Assembly: GCA_963833835.1 (NCBI GenBank)
Contig: CAWHZI010000008.1
Coordinates: 1 to 64,000 of the forward strand
Length of the DNA stretch: 64,000 nucleotides
DNA from: Bog-532 sp963833835
GTDB taxonomy: Bacteria; Actinomycetota; Actinomycetes; Streptosporangiales; Streptosporangiaceae
Direction of reading: 5' to 3'
Every line of letters starts with the position of its first letter. The stretch's first letter is position 1. The notes under the pieces are model-generated. The model was not told where the DNA came from. It did no database searches and saw only the letters and a list, made by a program, of their open reading frames with translations. The position numbers and the translations under genes are program-made. Below are positions 36,619-45,804 of this stretch, piece after piece.

Positions 36619-36933
36619 AGCCGAGGCAGTCCCCCAAACGGTCTGTTGGTAATGGATATCCCACGATCGCGGACATCCCTGGCTACGCCAGCCACCGCCG
36701 GCGTCCAGTTCCACGACCGCCTTCCAGCAGCCCGGGGCAGTGCGCACCCGTCCCGCCCGCCCCGGCCCGTACCTGCTAGCAGGAAGGCCAGGATTCCTGC
36801 TTGCCGGGTGGTGGCCTGGGGGCTCGCCGCGATGCGCCCGGACCGCGGGCGCGGCATCGTCGGTTACACGGCGGAATCGTCAGTGTCCCTCCCGAGCAGG
36901 GGCCCGGGGCGGTCCATGACAAAGGAGAAAGCA

Positions 36934-37464
36934 ATGTTCAAGTCACTCACCGGGCTGGGAGCACTGAGGCTTCCCCGGCTGATGCTGGCCTTGCCCGCCG
37001 CCGCCGCTGCCGCGGCGGTACTGGCGGCGTGCGGCTCGTCCGGCGGCTCCTCTGGCAGCTCCTCGGGCTCCAGCAGTCCCGCTGCGGCGGCCTCGAGCAG
37101 CCTCAAGACCGCCAAGATCGGCGGCGCAACGGTACTGACCAACGGCAAGGGGTTCACGCTCTACTCGTTCGCCCCCGACACCTCCACCAAGTCCAACTGC
37201 AACGGGGCGTGCGCGAAGTACTGGCCACCGGTCAAGGGGCCGGCGACAGCGTCCGGGGTCAAGGGCACGTTCGCCACGATCAAGCGATCCACCGGCGCAA
37301 CCCAGGCCGCCTTCGACGGGCACCCGTTGTACACCTACGTCGGTGACACCGCCCCCGGGCAGGCCAAGGGCAACGGCCTGAACCTCTCCGGCGGCGTGTG
37401 GCACGAGGTCACCACGTCCGGTAGCGCACCGAGCGGCAGCTCCTCATCGGGCTCCGGCTACTGA
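36934..37464 (+). CDS. COG4315 secreted-repeat lipoprotein
   Basis: 176 residues. A lipoprotein signal peptide with lipobox Cys at residue 33, a Ser/Gly-rich linker, then two copies of the Yx(F/Y)xxD secreted repeat (FTLYSFAPDTSTKSNCNGAC with KYWPPV; LYTYVGDTAPGQAKGNGLN with GGVWHEV). Function of the family is unknown; it is predicted to sit on the outer face of the membrane. AAAGGAG precedes the ATG at good spacing. It is intact within the decayed region and followed by a paralogue 36 bases on. Confidence 0.85.
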   Translation: MFKSLTGLGALRLPRLMLALPAAAAAAAVLAACGSSGGSSGSSSGSSSPAAAASSSLKTAKIGGATVLTNGKGFTLYSFAPDTSTKSNCNGACAKYWPPVKGPATASGVKGTFATIKRSTGATQAAFDGHPLYTYVGDTAPGQAKGNGLNLSGGVWHEVTTSGSAPSGSSSSGSGY

Positions 37465-37500
37465 CCCAGACCGCACCAAAGCGAGATAGAGGACTGACAG

Positions 37501-38469
37501 ATGACAGAGCGGGAAAGCATGATCAGGCCGGGAACGACAAGAGCGACTGGGCGAGCCGCGCGGGAGCACGTCAGAACCGCCGGCATCCGGCTGGCCCAGA
37601 GTCACCTTGCGTGTGGTGGGTTCGGGTCTGCTGATCGCCACCGCAGCGATCCATCTCGACCTGTACCTGACCGGCTACCGGACGATCCCGGGGATCGGCT
37701 GGCTGTTCTTGCTCCAGGTGATCGCCGCCTTCGGCCTCGGGCTGGCGGTACTGGCCATCCCTGGCCGGCTTGTCCTCCCGGGCCGGCTGGCCGCCGCGGC
37801 GGAGCCGGCTTCGCCCTCGCCACCCTCGGCGGTTACCTCCTGTCAGTCTGGACCGGGCTGTTCGGGTTCACCGAGGTCCGCACGATCGCCGGCATCGTCG
37901 CCGGCGTCGTGGAAGTGGCCGCCTTCGCGGTGCTGGCCGCGCTTGCGCTTGCTCCCGCGCCGGCGAACACCCCGGCGGGCGGCGCGGCAGGGGCCTGGGC
38001 GGCATTCCCGGCCCGGATCCCCCCGGTGACCGCCCGGGCGGCCGGAATGATCGCCGCCACCCTGGCGGTCGCGGCACTGGTGCTGCTCGGGCTCGCGGTG
38101 GCCGCAGCCAACCCGACACCACCAGCGGCCACGGGAACAGCCCTGAAGACCGAGACCATCGGCGGGACGACGGTACTGACCAACGCCAAGGGCTTCACGC
38201 TCTACTCCTTCGCCCCCGACACGCCGGCTAGCTCGAAATGCTACGGCAGCTGCGCCGCGTACTGGCCCCCGGTCACCGGCACCACCACAGCCGGGCAGGG
38301 CCTGCCGGGCAAGGTCACCACGATCACCCACGCCGGCGGCGCGCGCCAGCTCACCTACAACGGGCACCCGCTGTACACCTACATCGGCGACACCGCTCCC
38401 GGCCAGGCCCGCGGCAACGACCTCAACCTCAACGGCGGCCTCTGGCACGAAGTGCCTGCCTCCCGGTAA
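37501..38469 (+). CDS. Membrane protein with C-terminal COG4315 domain (compensated double frameshift)
   Basis: 322 residues as read. The C-terminal 115 residues are a COG4315 repeat domain (FTLYSFAPDTPASSKCYGSC; LYTYIGDTAPGQARGNDLN) like the upstream gene. Before it are membrane helices. Between about 37605 and 37800 the main frame gives an Arg/Pro-rich nonsense segment, while the +1 frame encodes clean helices (VVGSGLLIATAAIHLDLYL, GWLFLLQVIAAFGLGLAVL). Two opposite indels therefore leave the frame open but replace two helices. If these are base errors, the true protein is a five- or six-helix membrane protein with an external COG4315 domain. GAGGA precedes the ATG. Confidence 0.7.
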   Translation: MTERESMIRPGTTRATGRAAREHVRTAGIRLAQSHLACGGFGSADRHRSDPSRPVPDRLPDDPGDRLAVLAPGDRRLRPRAGGTGHPWPACPPGPAGRRGGAGFALATLGGYLLSVWTGLFGFTEVRTIAGIVAGVVEVAAFAVLAALALAPAPANTPAGGAAGAWAAFPARIPPVTARAAGMIAATLAVAALVLLGLAVAAANPTPPAATGTALKTETIGGTTVLTNAKGFTLYSFAPDTPASSKCYGSCAAYWPPVTGTTTAGQGLPGKVTTITHAGGARQLTYNGHPLYTYIGDTAPGQARGNDLNLNGGLWHEVPASR

Positions 38470-38539
38470 CCAACCCCTACCGAAGCCACCCCACCGGGCA
38501 CCAGCCGACCCCCTCCTGGCCAGCGAAGGAGAACCCCCG

Positions 38540-38830
38540 ATGGCCCCACCACACACTTTGCAACTCGTCGCCCGGGCCGACTGGGCGCTGATGATCGCCG
38601 TCCACGACGCACTGCGCCGCGATCTGCCGAGCTGGGGCCATGTTGCCGCCGGTCCGGGCCAGGATGGCTGGCGACCCGCACGGCCAGGCCCTCCTCGACG
38701 CCCTTGATGATGAGCACCAGCTGCTCGCGACCTCCGTGAGCAGGTACTCAACCAGCTGCCAGCACCCACCCGCCTCCTTTACCGGACGGTCTGGCTGCCG
38801 CGCTACGCCCGCACCACCCCGCCGCTATGA
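38540..38830 (+). pseudogene. Hemerythrin-like domain gene, deleted and frameshifted
   Basis: The start WALMIAVHDALRRDLPSWG and, in another frame, PPVRARMAGDPHGQALLDAL, DDEHQLL fit the hemerythrin HHE four-helix fold, which normally spans over 150 residues; the middle is missing. AAGGAG precedes the ATG. Diiron oxygen-binding role lost. Confidence 0.5.
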
Positions 38831-39084
38831 AGAACACCCAGCCCGGCCAGCCAGTGACATCGAATGACGCCATCAACGACCCGCTAACGTCGGTGAGCTC
38901 GCCAGATCGCGTGGCTTTGATGCCGGGCCGGTTCACTGATCCAGCCTTGTGGGCTCTGGTTATTAGGCACACCCGGTGTGCTGATGACGGTCTCGATCCC
39001 GATCAGTGGTTTCCGCTCAGTGCTGAGCCGGGCCGGGGGCAGCACTCCGTCCTCGCGAGCCGCGGACTACCTGTCCGGGGATAA
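38827..39084 (+). CDS. Small ORF with WhiB-like fragment
   Basis: 85 residues starting at an ATG that overlaps the preceding stop. The segment RCADDGLDPDQWFPLSAEPG resembles the start of WhiB iron-sulfur regulators (C-x-DPDLFFP), but the other three cysteines are missing, so at most this is a WhiB remnant. May not be translated. Confidence 0.3.
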   Translation: MKNTQPGQPVTSNDAINDPLTSVSSPDRVALMPGRFTDPALWALVIRHTRCADDGLDPDQWFPLSAEPGRGQHSVLASRGLPVRG

Positions 39085-39177
39085 GGACGGCCTTGATCTC
39101 CGCGGCGCGACGGCGGACTGTCGGACATACAAGCCATTCACAATTACCGCAGCAGGGTGCGGACGGAGCCGATCGAG

Positions 39178-40129
39178 ATGACCAGGAACACCTAGGAGAT
39201 CCCCAGCCAGGCCGGGAAGCTAGCCGTCGTCACCGGTGCAAGCGACGGGCTGGGGTTGCAGATCGCCACCAGGCTCGCCTCGGCGGGGGCGGACTTGGTG
39301 CTGCCGGTCCGCAACCCGCGCAAGGGCGCGGCCGCGGTCGAGCGCATCCGCGCCGACGCGCTGCAGGCTAGGGTCACCACGACGGATCTCGACCTTGCGT
39401 CCCTGGAGTCGGTCCGCGCGCTGGGCGACAAGCTCCTGGCCGATGGCCGGCCGGTCGACATCCTGATCAACAACGCCGCGGTGATGACCCCGCCGACACG
39501 CCACGAGACCCAGGACGGGTTCGAGCTGCAATTCGGAACCAACTTCCTGGGCCACTTCGCGCTGACCGCCCGCATCTTCCCGCTGCTGCGCGAGGCATCC
39601 GCGCGGGTGACGACACTGTCGGCCCTCGCCGCCCGGTCAGCCTCCTTCCAGTGGGATGACCTGCAGTACCAGGGCAAGTACGACGCCATGAAGGCCTACG
39701 GCCAGTCCAAGCTGGCCGAGATGCTGTTCGCGCTCGAACTGGACCGGCGCAGCCGCGCGGCCGGCTGGGGCATCGTGTCCAACACGGCGCACCCGGGCCT
39801 GGCGCTGACCAACCTGCAGACCCGGGGTGGAACATGGGCCGCGACAAGCCCAGCGGCGCACGGCCATATTCCGGCAGGCCTCGAAGGTCTTCCCATTCCT
39901 GGTACAGCAGCCCGGGACCGGGGCGCTGCCGGCGCTGTACGCGGCGACCAGTCCCGACGCCCGGGGCGGCGCCTTCTACGGTCCCGACGGCTTCGCCCAC
40001 CTCACCGGCGGGCCGAGCGAGCAGAAGCTCTACCGCGCCGCCGAGGACCGCGACTCGGCCAGCCGGATCTGGGCTGAGGCCGAGCGGCTGGCCCGGGTCA
40101 GCTTCCCGGCGGTCCCCGCGGTGCGCTGA
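39178..40129 (+). pseudogene. SDR oxidoreductase with early stop and frameshifts
   Basis: From the ATG at 39178 the frame reads MTRNT, then TAG (39193-39195), then EIPSQAGKLAVVTGASDGLG, so the stop replaces what is probably a Trp codon. The core is intact (DILINNAAVMTPP, LSALAA, catalytic YGQSKLAEMLF). Near 39835 two indels shift the tail (FRQASKVFPFLVQQPGTGAL, FYGPDGFAHLTGGPSEQK) to a stop at 40129. A typical retinol-dehydrogenase-like SDR otherwise. Confidence 0.72.
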
Positions 40130-40131
40130 GC

Positions 40132-40975
40132 ATGGACCGCAACCAGCTCGCTGACTTCCTCCGCACCCGCCGGGAGGCGCTGCAGCCGAGGACGTGGGGC
40201 TGCCCCGGGGGCAGCGCCGGCGACCGGCGGGCTGCGCCGCGAGGAGGTCGCGGCATTGTGCGGCATGTCGGCTGACTACTACAGCCGCATCGAGCAGCAG
40301 CGCGGCAGCCGCCCGTCGGAGCCGATGCTGGCCGCCATCGCCCGCGGCCTGCACCTGTCCCTGGATGAGCGCGACCACCTGTTCCGCCTGGCCGGGCACC
40401 CCACGCCGGCCCGCGAGCTGCGCCTGGAGCACGTCGACGCCGGCCTCATGCGCGTGCTCGACCGGCTGCAGGACACCCCGGCCCAGGTCGTCACCAGCCT
40501 CGGCGAGACCCTGCTGCAGACCCCGCCGGCCGTCGCGCTGCTCGGCGACGAGACCGCCTACACCGGGCCCGACCGCAGCATGGTCTACCGCTGGTTCACC
40601 CGGCCCGACGCCCGCCAGATCTACCCGGGCGAGGACCACGACATGCACAGCCGGGCCTTCACCGCCGACCTGCGGTCGCTCGTCGCCCGCCACGGCCCCA
40701 GGAGCCGCGCCGCCGCCCTCGTCCAGAGGCTGCTTGAAGTGAGTCCCGAGTTCGCCCAGCTTTGGAGCGACCACGAGATAGCAGTCCCGAGCAGCCACCA
40801 GAAACGCATCCGGACTGCCGAGCTGGGCGTGCTCGAGGTGTACTGCCAGATGCTGTACGACCTCGACCAGGACCAGGCCTTGCTGATCTTCACCGCCACG
40901 CCCGGCAGCGACAGCCATGACAAGCTCCAGCTGCTGTCGGTAATTGGCGCCCAGAAACTTCGCTCGCCCTCGTGA
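40132..40975 (+). pseudogene. XRE-family regulator (MmyB-like ligand domain), two 1-base losses
   Basis: Starts MDRNQLADFLRTRREALQP; one missing base near 40188 and another near 40215-40220 split the helix-turn-helix (EDVGLPRGQRRR, then GGLRREEVAALCGMSADYYS). From 40256 the rest is open: RIEQQRGSRPSEPMLAAIAR and the MmyB-like ligand-binding tail to 40975. It begins two bases after the SDR stop, a frequent SDR-XRE pairing. Restoring two bases gives a full regulator of about 280 residues. Confidence 0.72.
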
Positions 40976-41121
40976 CCTGCGAAGACGGGTGACTGTGCAC
41001 GTCCATCGGCGCGGGACCCGCAGGGGGAGCCCCTGAACGGCCGGCGCGAGACCGGCCCGTCCTGAGACGACCAGCCTAAACTTGGCGCCGCAGCACCGAC
41101 TCCCGGGGCCTCGCGGCGACA

Positions 41122-41320
41122 GGTCACCACGGCAAGCCAGTCCTGACCGCCGGGCAGGCGGTCGAGATCGACCGCAAGGTCCACCGCGACGGTCACGTCC
41201 TGGTCAACGGAGACAAGTACCAGGTCGGTCCCGGCCACGCCAGGACCTCGGTCACCCTGCGGCTCGACGGGCACCTCATGCACGCCATCGCCGACGGTTC
41301 CTCGCCGGGGACCTGGCCCT
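41122..41320 (+). pseudogene. Possible IS481-type transposase C-terminal scrap
   Basis: The frame reads GQAVEIDRKVHRDGHVLVNG and then YQVGPGHARTSVTLRLDGHL, similar to the beta-rich C-terminal tail of IS481-like transposases. No catalytic core is present upstream. It overlaps the 3' extension of the GMC oxidoreductase frame, whose own stop appears lost here. Confidence 0.4.
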
Positions 41321-41399
41321 GCCCCGTCACCGCCGAGCGGGCCGCCGGGATGACCGGCGCCCGCACCGCCCCATCGCCCTGCCTCCGCCACCGCTGCGC

Positions 41400-43069
41400 C
41401 GGCGGGTACGGCGGGCCGATGCGGCGGGACCGGATTGATGCGCTCGTAGCCGGAGCCCAGGGGCGGCCTGGTGTCCGGCTCGCCCTGGTTCGGCCAGAGC
41501 GACATCGCCCGCTCGGCCAGAGCGGTGATCGTCAGGGACGGGTTCACCCCCGGGTTGGCCGGCATGACGCTTCCGTCCATGACGTGCAGTCCCGGCTGGC
41601 CGAACAGACGCAGGTAGGGATCAACGGCCCCGCTGTCGCTGCTGTCGCCGATCGGGGTCCCGCCGACGAAGTGCGCCGAGGCCCCGCGGTTGATGATCTC
41701 GAACAGCAACGCGCCTTGGCGGCTGCCCATCTTCTCGGCCAGCCGCCCGACGAACTTCTCGACCGCCGGGATATGCACCGCGGGTGCCGCCCCGTCCCCG
41801 TGGCGGCTCCGCAGCCGTTCCTCATCCCAGTACAGCTCGATGGAGGTGTCGGTCGTCTGCGAGCAGAGCATGATGACGGTCCGTTCGGACCAGCGGCGCG
41901 CATCGTCGAAGGCAAGGACGCGGCCCGGATGCTCAACCAGGTCCTTGATAAATGAGGTCGTCGGATGCTTCTGCTTGCCGTCGCGGTGCTCGTTCACCAG
42001 ATAGGCGAACAGGTCGCTGCCTGGCCCCCAGTAGACCGGCTCGATGCTGGTGACCGGATCGGGCCAGACACCGGAGGTGATCGACACCGATCCCGGTGTG
42101 AGCCGTATCTTCTCCGGGTCCCTCTCCCACTCCCCGTGGGTCCGGGTAAGGGCCAGCAGCTGTTCGGAGTTCGTCCGCGCCCGCTGCCCGAGCTGGCCCG
42201 ACAGGCCGGTCAGGCGGCCGGTGTGCTGCATGTGGTGCAGGAGCTTGGCCGAGCCGTATGCGTGCGCGGCGACGATGACCTGTTCAGCGGTGTAGGTGCG
42301 GTGGTGGAAGTGTTCCGCGCGCTGGGCCCCAGCCGGGATGGCGAGTATGGACCTCGAACCCGCCGCCGTCGAGTGGCGCGAGCTCGTATACCTCGTGCAG
42401 CTCATGGATCTGGGCGCCGAGGTTCTCGGCGAGGTAAAGGTAGTTCGTGGTCAGCTTGTTCTTGGCGTTATGCCCGCAGCCGTTATTGCAGTTGCCGCAG
42501 GAGATGCAGCCCGTGCGGCGCGGACCGGCCCCGCCGAAGTACGGGTCGTCGGCCTCGACGCCCGGGCGGCCGAAGTAGACCCCCACCGGGGCCTGATTGA
42601 ACGTTTCCCCTCGGCTCATCTCGGCCGCAACCTCATGCATGAACCGGTCCACGTCGGTGGGCAGATAGGGGTAGCGCACGACCCCGAGCATCCGGCTCGC
42701 CTGGTCGATGTACGGCGCCAGTTCGTCGGCCCAGTCGGTAATGCCTGCCCACTCGGGCGCGTCGAAGAACTTCCTCGGCGGCACGTACAGCGTGTTGGCG
42801 TATACGTGTGAGCGGCCGCCGACGCCCGCGCCGCACAGGACGAGCACATCGTCGAGGTACTCGATCCGCTGCACGCCGTACAGCTCGGCCGCCGGAAACC
42901 ACAGGAAACCCGGCAGGTCCCATTGGGTCTTCGGGATGTCGCGATCGTTCCAGCGCCGGCCGGACTCCAGGACACCGACCCGGTAGCCCTTCTCCGCGGC
43001 CCGCAGCGCGGCGACGCTTCCGCCGAACCCCGAGCCGATGATCAGCACGTCGTAGTCGAAGCCCGCCAT
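41400..43069 (-). pseudogene. GMC/cholesterol-oxidase-like flavoprotein, frameshifted
   Basis: The N-terminal part (43069 to about 42330) has the FAD motif YDVLIIGSGFGGSVAALRAA and CISCGNCNNGCGHNAKNK. The C-terminal part is in another frame (TAEQVIVAAHAYGSAKLLHH; ASAHFVGGTPIG; HVMDGSVMPANPGVNPSLTI). One indel near 42320-42340 joins them. Family similarity ends about 41420, and the frame then runs on without a native stop, so the 3' end seems to have been replaced. The ATG is behind GAGAAAGGTGAG. It lies 21 bases after the peroxidase gene, suggesting an oxidase-peroxidase operon. Confidence 0.75.
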
Positions 43070-43090
43070 GAGCTCTCACCTTTCTCGTCG

Positions 43091-45120
43091 TTAGCGGAGG
43101 TCCGCGAGCCATCTCAGCGCGGACAGGGACGGCAGGAAGAAGTACTCGCCGCCGCGCAGCACGTTGAAGGTCTGGATCCCGTGGATGCGCCGCCGCACCG
43201 GCTCTTGCGGGATGGTGAAGGTCGCCCCGTCCGGCTGCAGGCCGACGTTGGGGTCGCGCTCGGTCGCCCAGGCTCATGAAGTTGCCGTTGTTGATCCACT
43301 CCTGCTGCAGGAACTCCAGCGTGGCCATCGCTTTGGCACTGATGAAGATGAAGTAGACCCCGCGGGGGGTTTCGTCGTCCTGCGGCGAGACCGCGTCCGG
43401 GTCGTAGGGTGCCCCGTAGGTCGTGCTGCGCCGGATGATGCGGTGGATGTTCACGTCCGTGAGGATCGCCAGCTCGGTGTCGCGCGGGTTCATCCGCCGC
43501 ATGTGTGAGCCGAGCGGCACCTGCCGGCCGTCCGGGTCGGCGGCATAGCTGAAGTCATTGTTCCGCCGCGGGTCCGCGCCGAGCGCCGGGTCATCACGGG
43601 CCGGCGCGAGCGTCAGCGGCGCGCCGCTGCGCCAGCGGCCCACCAGCTTCGCCGCGAGCAGCTCCCGCTCCTGCTCCGTTCCGCGTGCTCACGCAGGAAG
43701 CGGTTGAACGTCCCGACGCGCGACTGGTACTTGCGCAGCCCGGCGAACGTGCCGTTGCGTCCGAGCACGTCGGGCCGCGGCATCGGCAGCGGCACGCCGG
43801 CCTCGCCGGGATAACCGAGGATGAACTCGCCGGCCTTGACCGGCGGTCCCTGGCCGGGCAAGGGATCGACGCCACTGCCCTCGATCGGCGGGCTGGCCGA
43901 TGCGAATCCTTGTAGCCCAGCGGGTTGAGGTCACCGGGCTGGGCGCCGAAATCTTGTGTCATCAGCACGGTCGAGGCCAGGGAAACCCTCGTACTGCTGC
44001 CGGGCCATCTCCATGGTCCGGCGCCACGCCTGCTCTGAGTCGCTGAAGACGCTGATCCCGATGTGGATGAGCCCGCTGCCGAACTAGCATCCCAGTGTTC
44101 CGGGTCGTTCTCGCCGTAGTCGAGGAGCTGTCCGGCCCGCGCGGCCATCCCCACCCGGAACGCCTCCGGGAAGCTCTGCAGCGAGTCCTCCGGCACGCCC
44201 AGCGCCACCATCCCGGCGTAGCTGATGGCCACCGAGATCCAGGACTCGCCGGCCTGCCACCAGTCGGCGGCCGAATCGACGTAGGGAGTCAGCCGCCGCA
44301 GCAGCTCGCGGCCGGCCTGCGCGTCCGCCAGGTGGAGCATGACGTGCGTGCCGTAGTAGGGCTCGGGCCGGTAGCGCAGCACCGTCGCCTGGATGTCGTC
44401 GAGGTCAACGGTGACGCCGGCGCGCGGGGTCGCGAAGTGGTGGCTTCGTCCCAGAGACGCGATCGACGAGCGTCCAGGCCTGAGTCGCCGATCGTGTCCA
44501 GGAACTGGTCCACCGCCTGGCCGAGGCGCTTCAGGCGCCGCGTCTCGGCCACCGTCAGATCATTGCGCGACGTACCAGCCCTCCGCTGTGACCTGGTGAC
44601 TTGGCGAGGTAGTCCTTGGCCTCCGGGCTGCGGATCCCGGGCCAGCCTTCCCAGGCGGAGTCGATGATGTCCAGGAAGTCGGGGATCTTCGTCGCGAAGT
44701 CGTCGATGTAGGCGTCCCAGTCGCCGTCGTAGGCGGTGGCGAAGAGCATCCTCGTGTCGTTGTCCAGGAACACGAAGCGCATGTCGTGGACGGTGCCGAC
44801 GTCGTCCGCGCCGGCCAGGTTGCCGCCGAACAGCCGCAGGAACGCGCGCAGCCGCTGGGCTCCGCCGGGCGCGAAGGGGACGATGATCGTCAGCTCCGAG
44901 ACCTTGCCCAGCCGGCTCCCGACCCGGCCGGCGCTCTCGACCGGCGGCGGTGGTGCCTTCGACGCGTCCGACGTCAGCCTGCTGAGGACCTTCTCGAGCG
45001 CCGTCTTGCCCACCGCCGGCGCGTCCGCGAAAAGCTCTCCGCAGCTGGTTGATCTTCTCGTTGACGGCCGGATCGTTGGCCGGGGCGGTCGCCGTCGATG
45101 CTTTGATTGCTATTTCTGTT
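43091..45120 (-). pseudogene. Dyp-type peroxidase, multiply frameshifted
   Basis: Family blocks occur in order but in changing frames: SELTIIVPFAPGGAQRLRAF, DMRFVFLDNDTRMLFATAYD; YYGTHVMLHLADAQAGRELL and ISYAGMVALGVPEDSLQSFP; then KAGEFILGYPGEAGVPLP, NNDFSYAADPDG, SHMRRMNPRDTE, GVYFIFISAKAMATLEFLQQ, and GGEYFFLP before a TAA at 43091. At least five indels. Dyp peroxidases are haem enzymes using H2O2. Its upstream start is unclear; the first in-frame codons near 45120 lack an ATG. Confidence 0.75.
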
Positions 45121-45137
45121 ATTTCCTTTCGTTTGTT

Positions 45138-45177
45138 CAGCCGGTCAGCCGGTCAGCCACTCAGCCGGTCAGCCGGC
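45138..45177. repeat. Five tandem 8-bp units
   Basis: The octamer cagccggt is repeated five times with two variants (cagccact, cagccggc). It lies between the decayed peroxidase start and the esterase duplicate; the stop codon of the latter falls within it. Confidence 0.8.
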
Positions 45178-45804
45178 GGCCCAGAACGAGCAGTGGTGCG
45201 CGGCGGCGAAGTCGGTCGTCACCTGCGACTGCGACGGCACGAAGGACAGCACCTTGGTCCCGTTGCCAATCGACGGCCAGGGCAGCGCGTGAGTCGATGG
45301 GTTCCCACTGGCGGCAAAGCTGGTCCAGGCCGCCCGCATGCTGGCGGCGAGCGCCTGCTGGCCGGCGTTGAGCATGGCCGGGAACGGCGCGTTCGGCTGA
45401 TCGAACAGATACGGGAGTTCTGTCCCGTGCGTTGACAAGCCCAGCCCTTTGCCCACGATGTTCAGCGGCGCGTTGTCGTCGTTGAACTGGTAGGCGTACG
45501 TCGGAACGCCGCGTGCGGCGGTCCAGCGATCGACCTGCAGGGCCGGGCATGCGAAGCTCGCGTCCGAGACCAGCAGGCTGAAGGCGACAACAGGCGATGG
45601 GTAGGCGCTGAGCGGGTACTCATTCGCGATCGCCGTGGCCCGCGCGTCCGACACGCCCAGAGCCTGGACGATGTCGGTCTGGTAGTTCGCGCTGCTGCTG
45701 AGGGGTGCAGCCAGCGGTATGTTCGTCCCCTGGCTCACGGTCAGGCCGAGGCCGTCGACGAAGAGCAGTTCCTCGTCGTGGGTAATGCCGTTGATGACCG
45801 GCAC
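45169..45804 (-). pseudogene. Duplicated C-terminal part of the carboxylesterase
   Basis: Encodes VPVINGITHDEELLFVDGLG through to AAHHCSFWAAG, the natural C-terminus of a type-B carboxylesterase including the acidic HDE region and the THGTELPYLF catalytic-His segment. Its last 394 bases on this strand are a near-identical copy of the segment in the adjacent gene. On its own it lacks the nucleophile half and is not an enzyme. Confidence 0.75.
45187..45580. repeat. 394-bp direct repeat, copy 1
   Basis: Matches 45810-46203 base for base without gaps at an offset of 623, with only scattered substitutions (for example ccactggc/ccgctggc, ctttgccc/ctgaaccc). Both encode the esterase segment LLVSDASFACPALQ to DFAAAHHCS. 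Confidence 0.88.

Noticed and set aside
25395..41120. Search for an attachment-site copy of the tRNA-Val 3' end and for an integrase gene
   Set aside because: No second copy of the tRNA 3' sequence and no complete integrase was found by eye, so an integrated element is not claimed.
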